Shown piece after piece: positions 32,900 through 44,900 of a stretch of 64,000 nt of DNA. The DNA is from Calamus simplicifolius (lineage: Eukaryota > Streptophyta > Magnoliopsida > Arecales > Arecaceae), in contig UESW01005034.1 of NCBI GenBank assembly GCA_900491605.1, forward strand, positions 97,857 to 161,856, in the 5' to 3' direction. Position numbers and translations under genes: made by a program. The notes beneath the pieces were generated by a model. It saw only the letters and a list, made by a program, of their open reading frames with translations. It was not told where the DNA came from and made no database searches. The stretch's first letter is position 1, and every line of letters starts with the position of its first letter.

Positions 32900-34626
32900 A
32901 TGGCTGAGATTGGTGACTCTGCTGCTCAAAAGGCATGGAACAGGGGCCAGACGTCCGGCTTCGTCTGGGTGTCATCTTCCCCATCACCGGCTAAGGTTTG
33001 TGAGCTGGAGGGCCGCTTCCCAGAGGTTGTTCGTATCCCTGCTACGACGCTAGAGGCAACTAGCATCTACTGGAAGGAGAAGGCCATCCTGGCCCGTACA
33101 TTCCAGCGCTGGGTGCCGCCAGATGCTTTTGTCAGAGAGTTCCAGCGAGCAGGTGTTTTGGGTGCCATTCAGCCGGTGAGCCTAGCTAATCGATGACATA
33201 TCTTTCGATTTGAGGACACTGGGTCAAAGGAATTGGTGCTCAATGGACAACCTGTAGCCATGGAAGATTGGCGTCCAGAGTTTGTTCCGACGATGGATGC
33301 GGTGTCTTCTACCCTCCTCTGGGTGAGGTTGCCCTCTCTCCCTGTTGAATTCTGGATCGAAGTAGTGTTGTGAGATATTTTGTAGCCGGCGGGTGAGTTC
33401 CTGTTCGCTGATTCTACAACTCGGCAGCTGTCAAGGGGGGGATTTGCCAGACCTTGTGTTCGCGTGGATCTCCGGCGTCCTCTCTGGCCAGGTGTCCGTA
33501 TTCAGGGTTCCAGCTCCTCCTTCTGGCAGCAGTTCCAGTATGAAAACCTTGAAGGCATCTACCCAGGCTGTGGCTCGATCCACCTCAATGGCCCTGTTCG
33601 CTGTCATCCCCATCTCTAGCATCTGCACAGTCGTCGACAGGGCCTAGCTTCGGGCCTTGGATGTCGGGTACCCGACGTCATCGTTCGGCGGGTTCGGTGC
33701 AGAGGAAATCATCTATGCCTCCCAGGGCCACCCAAGCTTCAACTGAGCCTCCCCCATCTGCTTCTGTGAAGTCGGACTAGATGGTGGAGGGCTGGCTATC
33801 TCCTTACAAGGTGGCTCGTCGGAGACCCACTAAGGCTGGCAAGACCTCCGACAGTGAGGTGATGATTCCTACTTCTGATCTGGCTAGTAAGAAGATGTGG
33901 CCTGGTCCATCCAGTGACGGCTTCTGTGACTCAAGGGGCGTGCCGGTTTCAGTGACAAAAGGGTCTGTGCCGGCTGAGGGTACAGTGGAGATTGAGAAGG
34001 CTAAAGTTCAGACAGAAGTTTCTGAACTTCAGATTGCTATGATCCAAAAGTTGAAATCTAACAACCCTTTTTCCCTTCTGGGTGCGGCCAATTGGGAAGG
34101 TAGACCTTCTACCCGGGTAGATGACAATCCGGGTCCTTCTAAGCGTGCCAGGCCTGAGGAGTCCCATCCATTGCGAACGTCTTCTAAAAGGAAAAATCGG
34201 AAAGGTAAAGGCATCGCTTCTTTGGAACGAGGATCTAAGGGAAAGCATAACCTGACTTCCAGCCCGTACTCTGATCAGGGTTCTGCCTCTATTGTAAGCA
34301 GGGCCTGATAAGGGTTCCTCTAGTCTGGAGTCAATTAGAGTTGTGAGTGGAGGGCAGTCTTCCAAGGATGTAAATTGTAACAATGATTCGGTTCTATCAT
34401 GCCTTAAATCGGCAATTTAGGGCCAGTCCGTCGGTTTCGTCCTCCCTGCTGTTGGATCTTGGTTTGCTGAAACTGTATTTGAGGCAGTTATCGAGTGGGC
34501 TGATAATCTTAAGATGGATTGTACTTTGCAGTTAGAAGTGGGTAGAACCCTTTCTCCGGGGCACATTTCTAACTCAACTATGGTGGAAAATCAGGGTGGT
34601 ATCCACCCCCCCCCCCCCAATAGTAA
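32900..34626 (+). pseudogene. LINE-2 ORF1, several stops
   Basis: The start MAEIGDSAAQKAWNRGQTSG at 32900 is followed by FVWVSSSPSPAKVCELEGRF and WVPPDAFVREFQRAG, matching LINE-1 ORF1. A stop lies at 33194 (TGA after LANR). An 18 bp segment encoding the GRPW motif is missing here but present in copy B (62608-62625). More stops occur near 33372 and 33381. The knuckle position reads YPGCGSIHLNG, lacking the first Cys. The later frame 33781-34308 is the Lys/Ser-rich tail. A 13-C run (34606-34618) precedes ORF2. Confidence 0.78.
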
Positions 34627-37600
34627 ATGAAAATCCTTATTTGGAATGTTAGAGGAGCTCGAAAACCATCTTTTCGATCCTCTTTTGGTAGATTGTTGCA
34701 TATTCATAATTTTGATATATGTATTCTAACGGAAACCTGATTATCGGGAGATAGTTTGGTCCGATTTCGAAGACAGGCTGCCAGGTCTTGGTCTTCATAT
34801 GTTGTGGAGTCCGAGGGTCTATCTGGAGGGATTGTTGCTTTTTGGCACCATTCTTCGGTGTCAGTGAACGCCTTTCATCAGTGTAATCAGTAGGTTGCTC
34901 TTTTTGTCTCAGAAGGGTCTTCTGACCCCTGGCTCCTCTCGGAGAGTTATGCCAGCACTGATTTTAGGGAAAGGTGTGTTCTTTGGGCAAAGATTCTCTC
35001 CCTCCTTCATCAGGATATCTCGTCTATTTTGACTGGTGATTTTAATTGTATTGTTGCTGCTAATGAAAAGAAAGGTGGTAGATGGGTCACTGATTCAGCT
35101 GACATCTCTGAGTTTAGATCGTTTAATTCCTCTGCTCGGTTATTGGATCTGGGCTTCTCTGGATCCCAATTCACCTGGTGTAACAATCGCCAGGGTTCGG
35201 CTCGAGTTTGGGAACGGTTGGATAGAGCCTTGGCTACTGCTCAGTGGGCTTAGATGTTTCCCTTTGCCACTATTACTCATCTGTCCAGGATTGCGTCTGA
35301 TCACTGTCCCATTTTGATTTCCACTGATTTGGTTATTCATCAATGGTGACATTTTAGATTTGAACAATTTTGGACTTTCTACCCTTCGGCTCGAGCTATC
35401 ATAACCCAGGTCTGGCACTTGCCTATGAGAGGTAGTGTCATTTACCGTCTATCTAGATGGTTGGAGTTGGCTAGGCGCCGGCTTTCTAGATGGAATAGAA
35501 TTGAGGTTGGCCATTTAGTGAGACAGATTGAGCAGGCTGAAGCTGACATTGCTGTTATCCAAGCTAGGGAGGACCGAGATGGCTCTCTCTATTCTTGACC
35601 TCTCCACTCTTCGCTCCAAGCTTGCTATTCACCACTCCCTTCTTTTGCAACAGGAGTCTTATTGGAGACAGCGATCTAGGGTTCAATGGATCCGGGAAGG
35701 AGACCGCAACACTAGGTTTTTTCATCAGACTACTTTGAAGCGCCAGGCAGCTAATAGGATTCGAAGTTTAGTTGATGAGGAGGGCAATCCTTAGGACGAT
35801 CCTGTTGTTATCCGTGATCAGTTACTTTAGTTCTTCCAGTCGATGGACGGAGTTATCTGGCATTGGGCTCCTGTGGTCCGGGTTCGCCTACCAAGAAGGT
35901 CACTGATCACCAAAATGACCTCTTGACTAGAGAAATCATGGCTGAGGAGATCCGTATCTTTATGGGACCTCGGGCCTGATAAGGCGCCTAGGCCTGATAG
36001 ATTTCTGCCATTGTTCTTTCGTCATTACTGGGACATTGTTGGTCATGAGGTTACTCAGGCTATTCAGAGTACTTTTCTCTCCAAATCTATTCTTGCTGAT
36101 TGGAATCGTACTCTTGTTACTCTTGTGCCAAAGCGTTCTGATGCTTCTTCTTCTCATCACTTTCGTCCGATCAGCCTGTGCACTACTCTATATAATGTTT
36201 GTGCCCGACTTCTTGTATCCTGGTTGCGGATGGTGATTCCTCAGCTCATATCTGCTGAACAAGGGGCTTTCATAAGAGGTCGGAGCATTTCCAATAATGT
36301 TCTTATTACACAAGAGTTTATGTATGATCTTCAGAGAGCTTCGCCCAGGCAGTGTCTTATGGCAGTCAAGCTTGATATGGAGCGTGCCTACGATAGGTTG
36401 AGTTGGGCCTTTCTGCATCGAACTTTGATTGAGTTCGGTTTTCATGACCTATTCATAGATTGGATTATGTCCTGTATTCAGTGGGTCTGAGATAGGGTTT
36501 CCCTTTATTCCCGTTTCTGTTTGTCCTGGCTGCAGACGATCTATCCCACACTTTTCATCAGGCTCAGCAGGACTGTCGTATCGCTCCCTTTTTGGCTGGC
36601 CCTTTGGGACCCCCTGTCTCTCACCTTCTTTTTGCAGATGACTGTATTCTTCTGGGTCAGGCGTCTCTTCATAATGCTGCTGGTTATGCCTCTATTATAC
36701 AGAGCTACTGTCGTGCTTCGGGGCAGAAGGTCAATTTAGAAAAGTCCACTATTTGTTTCAGTCCTAAGACCACCAGGTCTACCAGGGAAGCCATTCACCA
36801 AGTGCTGGGCATCTTCACTAAGGTTGATGGGCTATCATATTTGGGAGTTCCAGTGTTGGGGAGGCATCCTCGTATCAGTGATTTCACTACTCTGGAGCGT
36901 CGTATTCGGGAGAGGATTGATGGTTGGCAGGTCACCGGGTTATCCATAATGGCCAGGATCACACTCATTCGCTCTGTCCTTACATTCCTTCCTATGCATT
37001 TTCTTTCTAATGCTATGGTCCCCATCACTTGTTTGCGGAGGATAGAGCGTTGGTTCAGAGACTTTTTGTGGGCTTCTATGCAAGATGGGCATGACATTCA
37101 TCTTCAGGCCTGGGATTTGATTTGTACGCCTTTGCATGAAGGTGGTCTTGGCATTCAGTCCCTGCTGGTGAGGAGAGATGCGTTGATGGCGAGACATGCT
37201 TCGAGATTTCTCCTTGATCCTCACTTTTTGGAGTTCTTTTATGAGAGCTAGATATGGTGACTGGTCTCCTGTTATGGATTCTCCACCTACTCGGCATCAT
37301 TCTTTCTTTTGGAAGGAGGTTTGTCGTCATGCTCCGTCTATTCTGAGCAATATATTGTGGATGATTGGTGATGGCTCCTCAGTCGATATTGTTCAGGATA
37401 GATGGATCTCTGATCTCCCCTTTCTCGCTGGCCATCCTTCATTAGTATGGATGTTCCGCATCATATGAGAGTGAAGGATCTCATCATCCAAGATCCCTCC
37501 TCTTGGAATACCCCTGTGGTGACCAGATTATTCGGGGAGGAGCTTGCTCGGCGGATTCTTTCCATTCCTCTCACCTTCGGTCACATTCCTGATATGAGGT

Positions 37601-38675
37601 TATGGAGGAGATGTTGTCTCTCCAGGGCCCCTACTACAGACCTCATTGAGGTATTTAGACCTCAACCCCAGGATTCGCGGGATGCGAAGTGGATATGAAA
37701 GCTCTCCGTTCATCCCAGAGTCCAATTATTCATTTGGAAAATCTTGTGGAGCTGTCTTCCTTCTTGCTCTATGTTGTCGAGAAGGGGTCTTCATATAGAG
37801 GCGATGTGTCCGCTGTGTGAGCAGGAGGAGGAGACTATTGATCATGCCATTTTCACTTGTCCCATTTTGAGCGGGATTTGGACGAGGATGAGTTATTACT
37901 GCAGAGTGGATGAGTCTGGATCCTCGTGTCCTACTTTTCTTGATGCTCTCCAGAGGACCACTATACAGCGCAGCGTCCTTTGGGCTATTACTGCCTATCA
38001 GATCTGGCTGTTGCGAAATCTACGTATCTTTTCTGATGAGATTATCTCCCCTTACAGTTTAGAGCGGAAGGTCAGATCTATGGTTGTTGAGAGTGCACTT
38101 CTCCTCACTGGTCCTGATTCTTACTACCTTGGCCATTGGGACTCCCCTGCTGTTTCGACAACGAACCGTCGGACGGTTTACATCTCTTAGGAGCCCTCCC
38201 TTCAGGGTTTATAAAAATCAACTTTGATGGAAGTATTCGAGGTAGACTTGCTAGGTCTGCATTTATTATTCGTGGGATTGATGGAGCCTTGTTGGTGGCA
38301 GATGGTTTAGGCTCCCTTGATTCTTCTGTTCCCATGACTGAGCTGTATGCAGCATGGGCTGATATCTCACATGCTGCTAGGCAGCTTCATGTGCAATGCC
38401 TGGTTATTAAGGGAGATTCTCTCTCTGTTATTCGGTGGCTTCGCTCGGGATATTCAAACTGCTTTTCGAGGTGTTCATAACATCCACATCCGGCACATCT
38501 ACTGGAAAGCTAATTCTGCGACAGATTGGGTCACGGCGGCTATGGCCTACCATGGAGGTTTTTGGATGTGGAAGCAAGGTGACCTCTGTCCCTCTGCTCT
38601 TCAGCAGATTTTGTACTCTGACATCTCTAGGCTGACTCGCACGAGGTTTGTGCGATCGTCCGTCTGTACCAAAAA
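34627..38675 (+). pseudogene. LINE-2 ORF2 (endonuclease, reverse transcriptase, RNase H), degenerate
   Basis: It starts MKILIWNVRGARKPSFRSSF. The endonuclease keeps the catalytic Glu (ILTET) but is followed by a stop at 34739-34741; GDFNCIV (35037) and SDHCPI (35297) are seen. RT has LFFRHYWDIVGHEV, QGAFIRGRSISNNVLITQE and LDMERAYDRLSWAFL (36011-36490). About 55 bp are then missing before the PLSPF-equivalent region. FADDCILLGQA (36620) carries the catalytic DD. RNase H (38205-38640) shows INFDGS, TELYA, KGDS (GDS) and SATDWV over two frames. Stops and shifts are scattered throughout. Confidence 0.85.
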
Positions 38676-39884
38676 AAATATAGCATTTTAAAATGTAGCA
38701 TTTTAGAATTTCAGAATTTCACATATTTTCTATTAGGATAGCTGCCCTTGAAAATGAAATTTAATCTAAGGATGTAAAGGTTTCTATAAATATTATTTTG
38801 TAATATTTATATAAACTCAAATAATGTTACATAAATATTTTAATATTAACAAATTTAATAGTAAAATAAAATATTTATAATAATATTAGAAATGCTTTTA
38901 ATTAAATTTATATTTTTTATTAATTAACAATACATTTATCTTATAAAATATTTATACAAATATATAAATTGACCAAAAATATTTATAAATATTTATTATG
39001 ATAAAATAAAAAATTTTAATTGCATACTAAAATTAAATTTTAGTTAAATTACGTAAATATTTTAATTTAATAATATTTATATTAGCAAAATATATTATTA
39101 TTAATATATTTAATAAATATGTTATTGATAAATACTATTATTTTTAATAGTTTTTATTTTATTTATATGATATTAATTAATTAATTATATTTCCGTAATA
39201 ATAATAATATTATTTATGTAAATATTAATAATAAAGTATTAACATTTTAAATAAAATATTTAATAAATATATAAAATAAATAAAATAAAATTATAAAATT
39301 ATTTAAAATAAATATTTATGTAAAAGAAATTTTGTAATATTTATGTAAATATTTTTGGTAGGTAAACAAAATTCAATATTTTGACTACTTTCATGTGGAT
39401 TTTTAGGAAAGATTTATCAATGAGACATTTAAAGGTGGAATTTGTAGATGACCACTTTAATGGATTTATAAATTCAATGAGATTTTAGAAATCCCCTTAA
39501 GAGTAGCCAAAAAGAGAAAATTTTGGTTTTGAAATTCTAGATCCTCGTTTCAAATTAAATTCCTTCTATAAATTTTCGATCCAAGCACACCCTTAAAGTT
39601 CTTCTCTAGTATAAAGTTCAAAATGCATGATTCCTACAACAGTAGAGTTAATATTTTGCTACTTTGATCTCACGTGTACGTAATGGGAGGTTCTTAGGCT
39701 CCCTTGGCTCTATTATCACAAAATCTTTACAAACTATTATTCTTAGTTGTTTTAAAAATTTTAATGTCAACTCAAAATCTAGCTATTATCCAGTCAAAAT
39801 CTTGTTATGATTCACTCAAAATCTTGCTTTTATCTCTTTCTTTTTCAAAAGATATGGAAGGGTGATGCTCGATCCAGGTGGTTC

Positions 39885-39892
39885 TTTAAATT
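39885..39892 (+). promoter_or_regulatory. TATA-like box of the WAT1-related gene
   Basis: TTTAAATT lies 65 bases upstream of the start codon. The decayed tandem units upstream have TTTAAATAG at 61-62 bases from their start position. Conserved spacing in three copies supports a core promoter element, but the transcription start has not been seen directly. Confidence 0.5.
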
Positions 39893-39949
39893 GGTCTTCA
39901 ATCTCAGTTCTAAGACCCATGTTCTTATTCGTTCTTCTCCTTTGTCACT

Positions 39950-41940
39950 ATGAAGAAGCTGGGATCCGCTACAGGGGGGTTCTGGAATGAATTTCCAATC
40001 ATCTCAGCTATATTCTTAGCACAACTCTTCTGTGGGTTCCAGAATGTGGCCTTGATTTGGATTCTAAACCTTGGCTTTAAACCTTTGTTTCTTGTAGCGT
40101 CATGGTGCTTGAGCATAGCCATCATCCTTCTCCCCTTCGCAATAATTTTTGAGAGGTATGTCATGAATTTGTAGTCATTTTTTTTCTTATTTATTTTTTA
40201 TTGCTTTTCAACCATAGATGCATTAACAAATTTTTTTTTTTTTGATGGCTTAAGTATTTTATTAATTGGTTGTGTGCTTCTGTGGTGCAGAAAAGCATGG
40301 CCTTCGAAATGGAGCCTCTCTTTGGTTGCTCAATTTATATTGCTCGCCTTTGTAGGGTAAGGAATTTGTCTTAAGAGACTGTTTGATACGAGTGATCCTA
40401 TAAAGATCATCTGTGATCTTAAAATGGTGATAAAATCATCATGTTTGATATTATTATTTGGACAGTTATGCACCATCGATCATCATGAGGTTAAGATCAC
40501 CGCGTAGGGTGATGATCCTAATTCCACCTATAGCGGTGAAAATACTAGATCATTATGATGATGATTTTCATCAAAATTTGAAATAACTTTATTCTTATAT
40601 TTATTAAGCTCTCACTCATAGTATAATAATATAATGTGATATAATATTTATAATAAATAAAAATTGTATGATAATATTTTGTTATATTAATATATATAAT
40701 ATATAATAGCATAATTATATAAATATTAATTATTATGTTATATAATGTTTTATTATTAATATTATATTATTATTACATATATTAACTATATATATATATT
40801 ATATTATTAATAATTATATTTTTATTTATTAAAATGATATTATTATATTATTATAATGTTAATTATTGTTATTGTATAATATTATAATATATGTGATATA
40901 ATACAATATATAATGCATAATATATATTTATAGCATATTAATATTATTAATTTTATTTATATAATATATATATAATATATTATTATTATTATATAAATAT
41001 AAAAATATATTATGCAAATAAGTTTTCAAAAGTATTATTTGCATGATGACCTTTCATTCCTATGGTATACTAAATATAATAATATGTGATCACTAACAAT
41101 CTTTAATTATTGAAGTATCTCATACTAAATGTGGTGATATTGGATCACTGGTGACTCTGTTGCTAGTGATTAACTAAATGGCCTTTAAAGTGATATGCTC
41201 TCCAATAATATAAGATCATATCATATTTGTTATATTACGTCCTAATGATTAATGATCCATGAATATCTATGATTAACTTGTTTGATATGACATAAGAATT
41301 CAGGATCACTAATCATGTAATACTAAAACTATCTCTAGTATATTTTACAACCAGCATAATGTTTTATCATTATTTCATTTTTTTATTATAATATGATATA
41401 AGATTGAATTATAATATTATTGTTTATAATAGTATATTATACTATGACAAAGAGAATATGTCGGGAGAATTGGAGAGGGAGCAGTGGAAGGGAGGTTTTA
41501 TTTGATCTATCATGCAATATAAAGCTTAGCGGCCATAAGGAAGGTTATAAGGGGTTAGAACTAACTCTAAGGATTCAATTAGAATTAAGAATGATATAGA
41601 TTTTTTTTTATTTTTTTTATTTTATTTTTTATAAAAATATGTATATATATATATATATATATATATGCTTGCATGCATATTTTGAGCGACAAAGCTGGCC
41701 ATGCAGCTAAAGCAACAGAAATCTTTCACAGCTTGAGCTACATAAAAGTAGTATAAACGTGATTAATTACAATCATATCATGAAAATAAAATATGTACGT
41801 ATTGACGTTTATTTAATTCAGGGTTGCCATGTTTCAATATTTTCTGACATTTGGGTCGAGGAAGACGTCACCAGGAATCGCTGCTGCCATGATGAACATG
41901 ACTCCTGGCCTCATTTTCGCCATTGCAGCCTTTCTCCGGT

Positions 41941-41996
<56 letters not shown>

Positions 41997-44900
41997 AAAA
42001 ATAAAAATTGAAATGGCTTTGCTGTTCTTCTAGGTTTGAGAGATTTGATATCAGGTGCAAGTACACTAAGGTCAAGATTGTGGGAACCTTGGTGTGCTTG
42101 AGTGGAGCCGTGGCCATTAGCTTCTTGCAGAATTCTTCGAGCTCGCCATCACTCAAACCATCCTTGGATGACCACAGTACTGATCAGGCCATCCACAACG
42201 ACTGGATGCTGGGTTGCTTCTTTATCTTTGCATCAGTTGTCTGCTTATCATGCTACACCATTTTGCAGGTAACTAATTGATATCTAGATCCCACGATACA
42301 TATTTTGTAAAACATTTTATATTTTATTAACCATGATTGCTAGCTTGCTTGAATGATGTGAGTCCTTGTCCCAGTGGGAAGGGAATTAGGGTAGGAAGTG
42401 GGCTCAGATCATTAGTCCAAGACCCATCAAGCTGGTCTAATTTCAGGTTAGGCCATGAGATAGGCTCAAATTAATTTGGACCATGGATTTAAAACTAGAG
42501 CTTACAAAAAAAAAGTTAGGTCAAGTTCAGATCATTGCTTGACCTGGCTCGGACTAGATCCAGAGCCTGAGCTTAAAAAATCCTGAAGCATATTTGGCCT
42601 TTAGTCAGACCTAAATCTGATCTGAATGCAATTTTAAAGGTTTAAAAATATAATAAGCCTTTTAAATTTTATACTAATTTTTTTATCAATTATGTGAGAA
42701 TAACTCTCATTATCATAGCAAATTTTTTAAAATGATTAGATGCAATTATTTTAAATATTGTTTCTTTTTATATAAGCATTTAAAAATTAAAAATTGATCC
42801 TATTAACCCAATTTTTTTAGCTTAAATGAATTGTCACAGATTAGCCTAATTAGGTTTTGGGTCAAGTTTCAGTCTAAGCCTAGATTGGGCTTGAGTTTGA
42901 TTTCCAAAAAGAAAATAATATTGAGCTTGAACTTGATCCAAAACCTTAAAAATTTTACTCTGGGCTTGGTTTAAGGCCTAGCCTGACCAAATTCGATCTA
43001 CTTCTAGCCCTAAAATTGGGATTGAGGGTTTGGTTTCACCAGAGTCAGCTTTTAGAGGGATGAGATCAAATATTGAAAAGATAAAACCATGCATGAACCA
43101 TAAATTATTTCTTGTTGGCTTCCAAACTCCTCATTCTCGTTTCTCTACATACTTCCCATGTTAAGAAATTAAAATTGAACAAGTATAGTTTCCAAATGAA
43201 GTTCGCAAAAAACTTGTCATCAAAATATTATTATTATTATTACAACTGATCGTTCCTTAGAAAGATCAAATTCATTGCAGGCTGTAACATTGCGCTACTT
43301 TCCAGCACTGATGTCTTTGTGTTCTGTGACCAACATATTAGGCTCCATTCTTATTATAATATTGCAAATCATGGGAGAAGGCAAGATAAGTATAGGATCC
43401 GATGATATACATATTATAACCATCATCGCCGTTATGCTTGACGTATTGTTCATCTCCATCCATTTAAGATTTATTATTAAACTTGAGATTTTTATTTTAG
43501 ATTGTTACTTCAATTTCTTTTATTTAGCCGTTGGTTTTTATTAAACTAAGATTCCATATTATTCTTCTAATATTCTAAGGAAGTATAAAAAAAAATTTCC
43601 CAAAAAAAGTTCTGAGAAAATAAATAAAATTTCTAAGAAAATAAATATCATCTCTCTTAATATTTATTTTCTAATGAAAAGTAGAAAATCTACGTGGCCC
43701 TCTTAATTTACTCCAATCAAACATAAAAAAATGGGAGCAAAACTATTTCCTACCAACCAGAAGCATTTGGTACGAAGTGATCTGCCTAAGATCACCATTG
43801 ATTCGGATGAGCATAAGATAATCATTTATTTAGCTGTACTTCGATGATCCTCAATCACCCTAATCTCGAAAAACATTACCTAGCCTGGTCATTACATACT
43901 TATCCTCAAGGACAGATAATATTCAGGAAGATCCTAGAACGCTGATTTTGAGCTAAAATTTAAGGACAAAAATGTTCCAATATAATATAATTATAATATT
44001 TTAAAATTATATTAGTGCAAGATAATAATAATAATAATATATTATATTATATTATAATTCTATTATAATTAAAATATAATATTATACCATAATATAATGT
44101 TTAAAAAATTAATATCATAATTTAATCTAATTAGAATAAATATGATGCATGGATTGATGATAAATTATCATGAAAACTATAAAAATACATTAGGATAATT
44201 TTAATATTATATGGTTAGCAATCCTATATATATCCTTATAGCACACTAAACGATTTAATTATGAATATCGATTCTAAACACTTGGCTACAGCATATCAAC
44301 TACTATGGTACTATTAGCTCACCAGCAGAGATAAATTAAGATCACTCAGGGATGAAGATTATCTGTGATTTAAGATTGTGATATATATGGCGATCTCATT
44401 CGAGTTACCAAATGCCATTAAAAGATTGTAATCGGTGATCATTGCTTACCGTTCTCACGGCAAGCAGGGAGGTCTGGCGGTGGGCATCGCTCAGTCTCTT
44501 CAGGCATGGGGCGTCAAGAAGAAGGGCCTTGTAATGGCGGCTATCTTCATTCCAGCCCAAGCGGTTTGCTCCACGGTTTTCTCGGCTATAGTTTTAGGAC
44601 AATTTATCAGTTGGGGGAGGTAAGATGATCTATCTCCAATTAATCAAACCATTTAAACATGGCGAATTAATTAAGTACTCGATCTACAGCCAGTTGCTAC
44701 CAAATCTAATGAAAATTCTCATTTGAAATTAAAACACCTGGTTTTTATTCCTGTCCTCTCCCTCCGTGCTATAATTGAAGTTTATTGTGATCATGCAGCG
44801 TGGCTGGAATGATTCTCATGTTTGCTGGCCTTACCTGTTCCTCTGGGCGAAGAAAAATGAGGATTCGAGTTCAGCCGATGATGCCAAAGCTGACCCAACT

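Larger units (their letters stand above)
18158..34618 (+). repeat. segmental duplication, copy A (direct orientation)
   Basis: From GAAGGGAATGAAG at 18158 this region aligns with 54119 onward, up to the C-run at 34606-34618 where the window ends in copy B. Collinear landmarks are the GTAACCTTTCCCTTACAAAGC block, the minus LINE remnant, the CAAATTAAACTTG block, the decayed promoter pair, and the LINE-2 ORF1. Copy A has two large private insertions (18214-19476 and 19545-25663) and several deletions, for example about 60 bp near 26041-26070 and about 775 bp at 26705. It carries no host gene except decayed 5' fragments. Confidence 0.93.
32676..38675 (+). mobile_element. L1-type LINE (LINE-2), nearly full length, disabled
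   Basis: It has the same organisation as LINE-1: a 5' region with TGCTTTAAA-TTCGTG monomer-like repeats (about 32740-32815), ORF1, ORF2 and the end TCTGTACC-A(8). The flanks AAATGTAGCATT (32664-32675) and AAATATAGCATT (38676-38687) form a likely 12 bp TSD with one mismatch. The 5' ~1.95 kb recurs in copy B with the same stops, so LINE-2 was inserted and already broken before the duplication. LINE-1 and LINE-2 are clearly related but distinct in sequence. Confidence 0.88.
32642..39593. mobile_element. inverted-repeat DNA element (Harbinger-like?) interrupted by LINE-2
   Basis: The left end is GTTGTGTTTGGATGGGATAT (32642). The right end complements to AGGGTGTGCTTGGATCGAAA (end 39593), so the two termini are related inverted repeats. 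TAA flanks both sides (32639-32641 and 39594-39596), compatible with the TAA/TTA duplication of PIF/Harbinger elements. Without LINE-2 the element would be about 0.95 kb. Its interior (38690-39560) is extremely AT-rich, dominated by AATATTTA-type strings, with no coding capacity. The superfamily is uncertain. Confidence 0.55.

Noticed and set aside
43275..43544. 89-codon frame taken as one exon running to 43544
   Set aside because: Only 43281-43430 fits the WAT1 protein; the donor GTTATG at 43431 gives the phase needed by exon 6, and the remaining residues are unrelated intron sequence.
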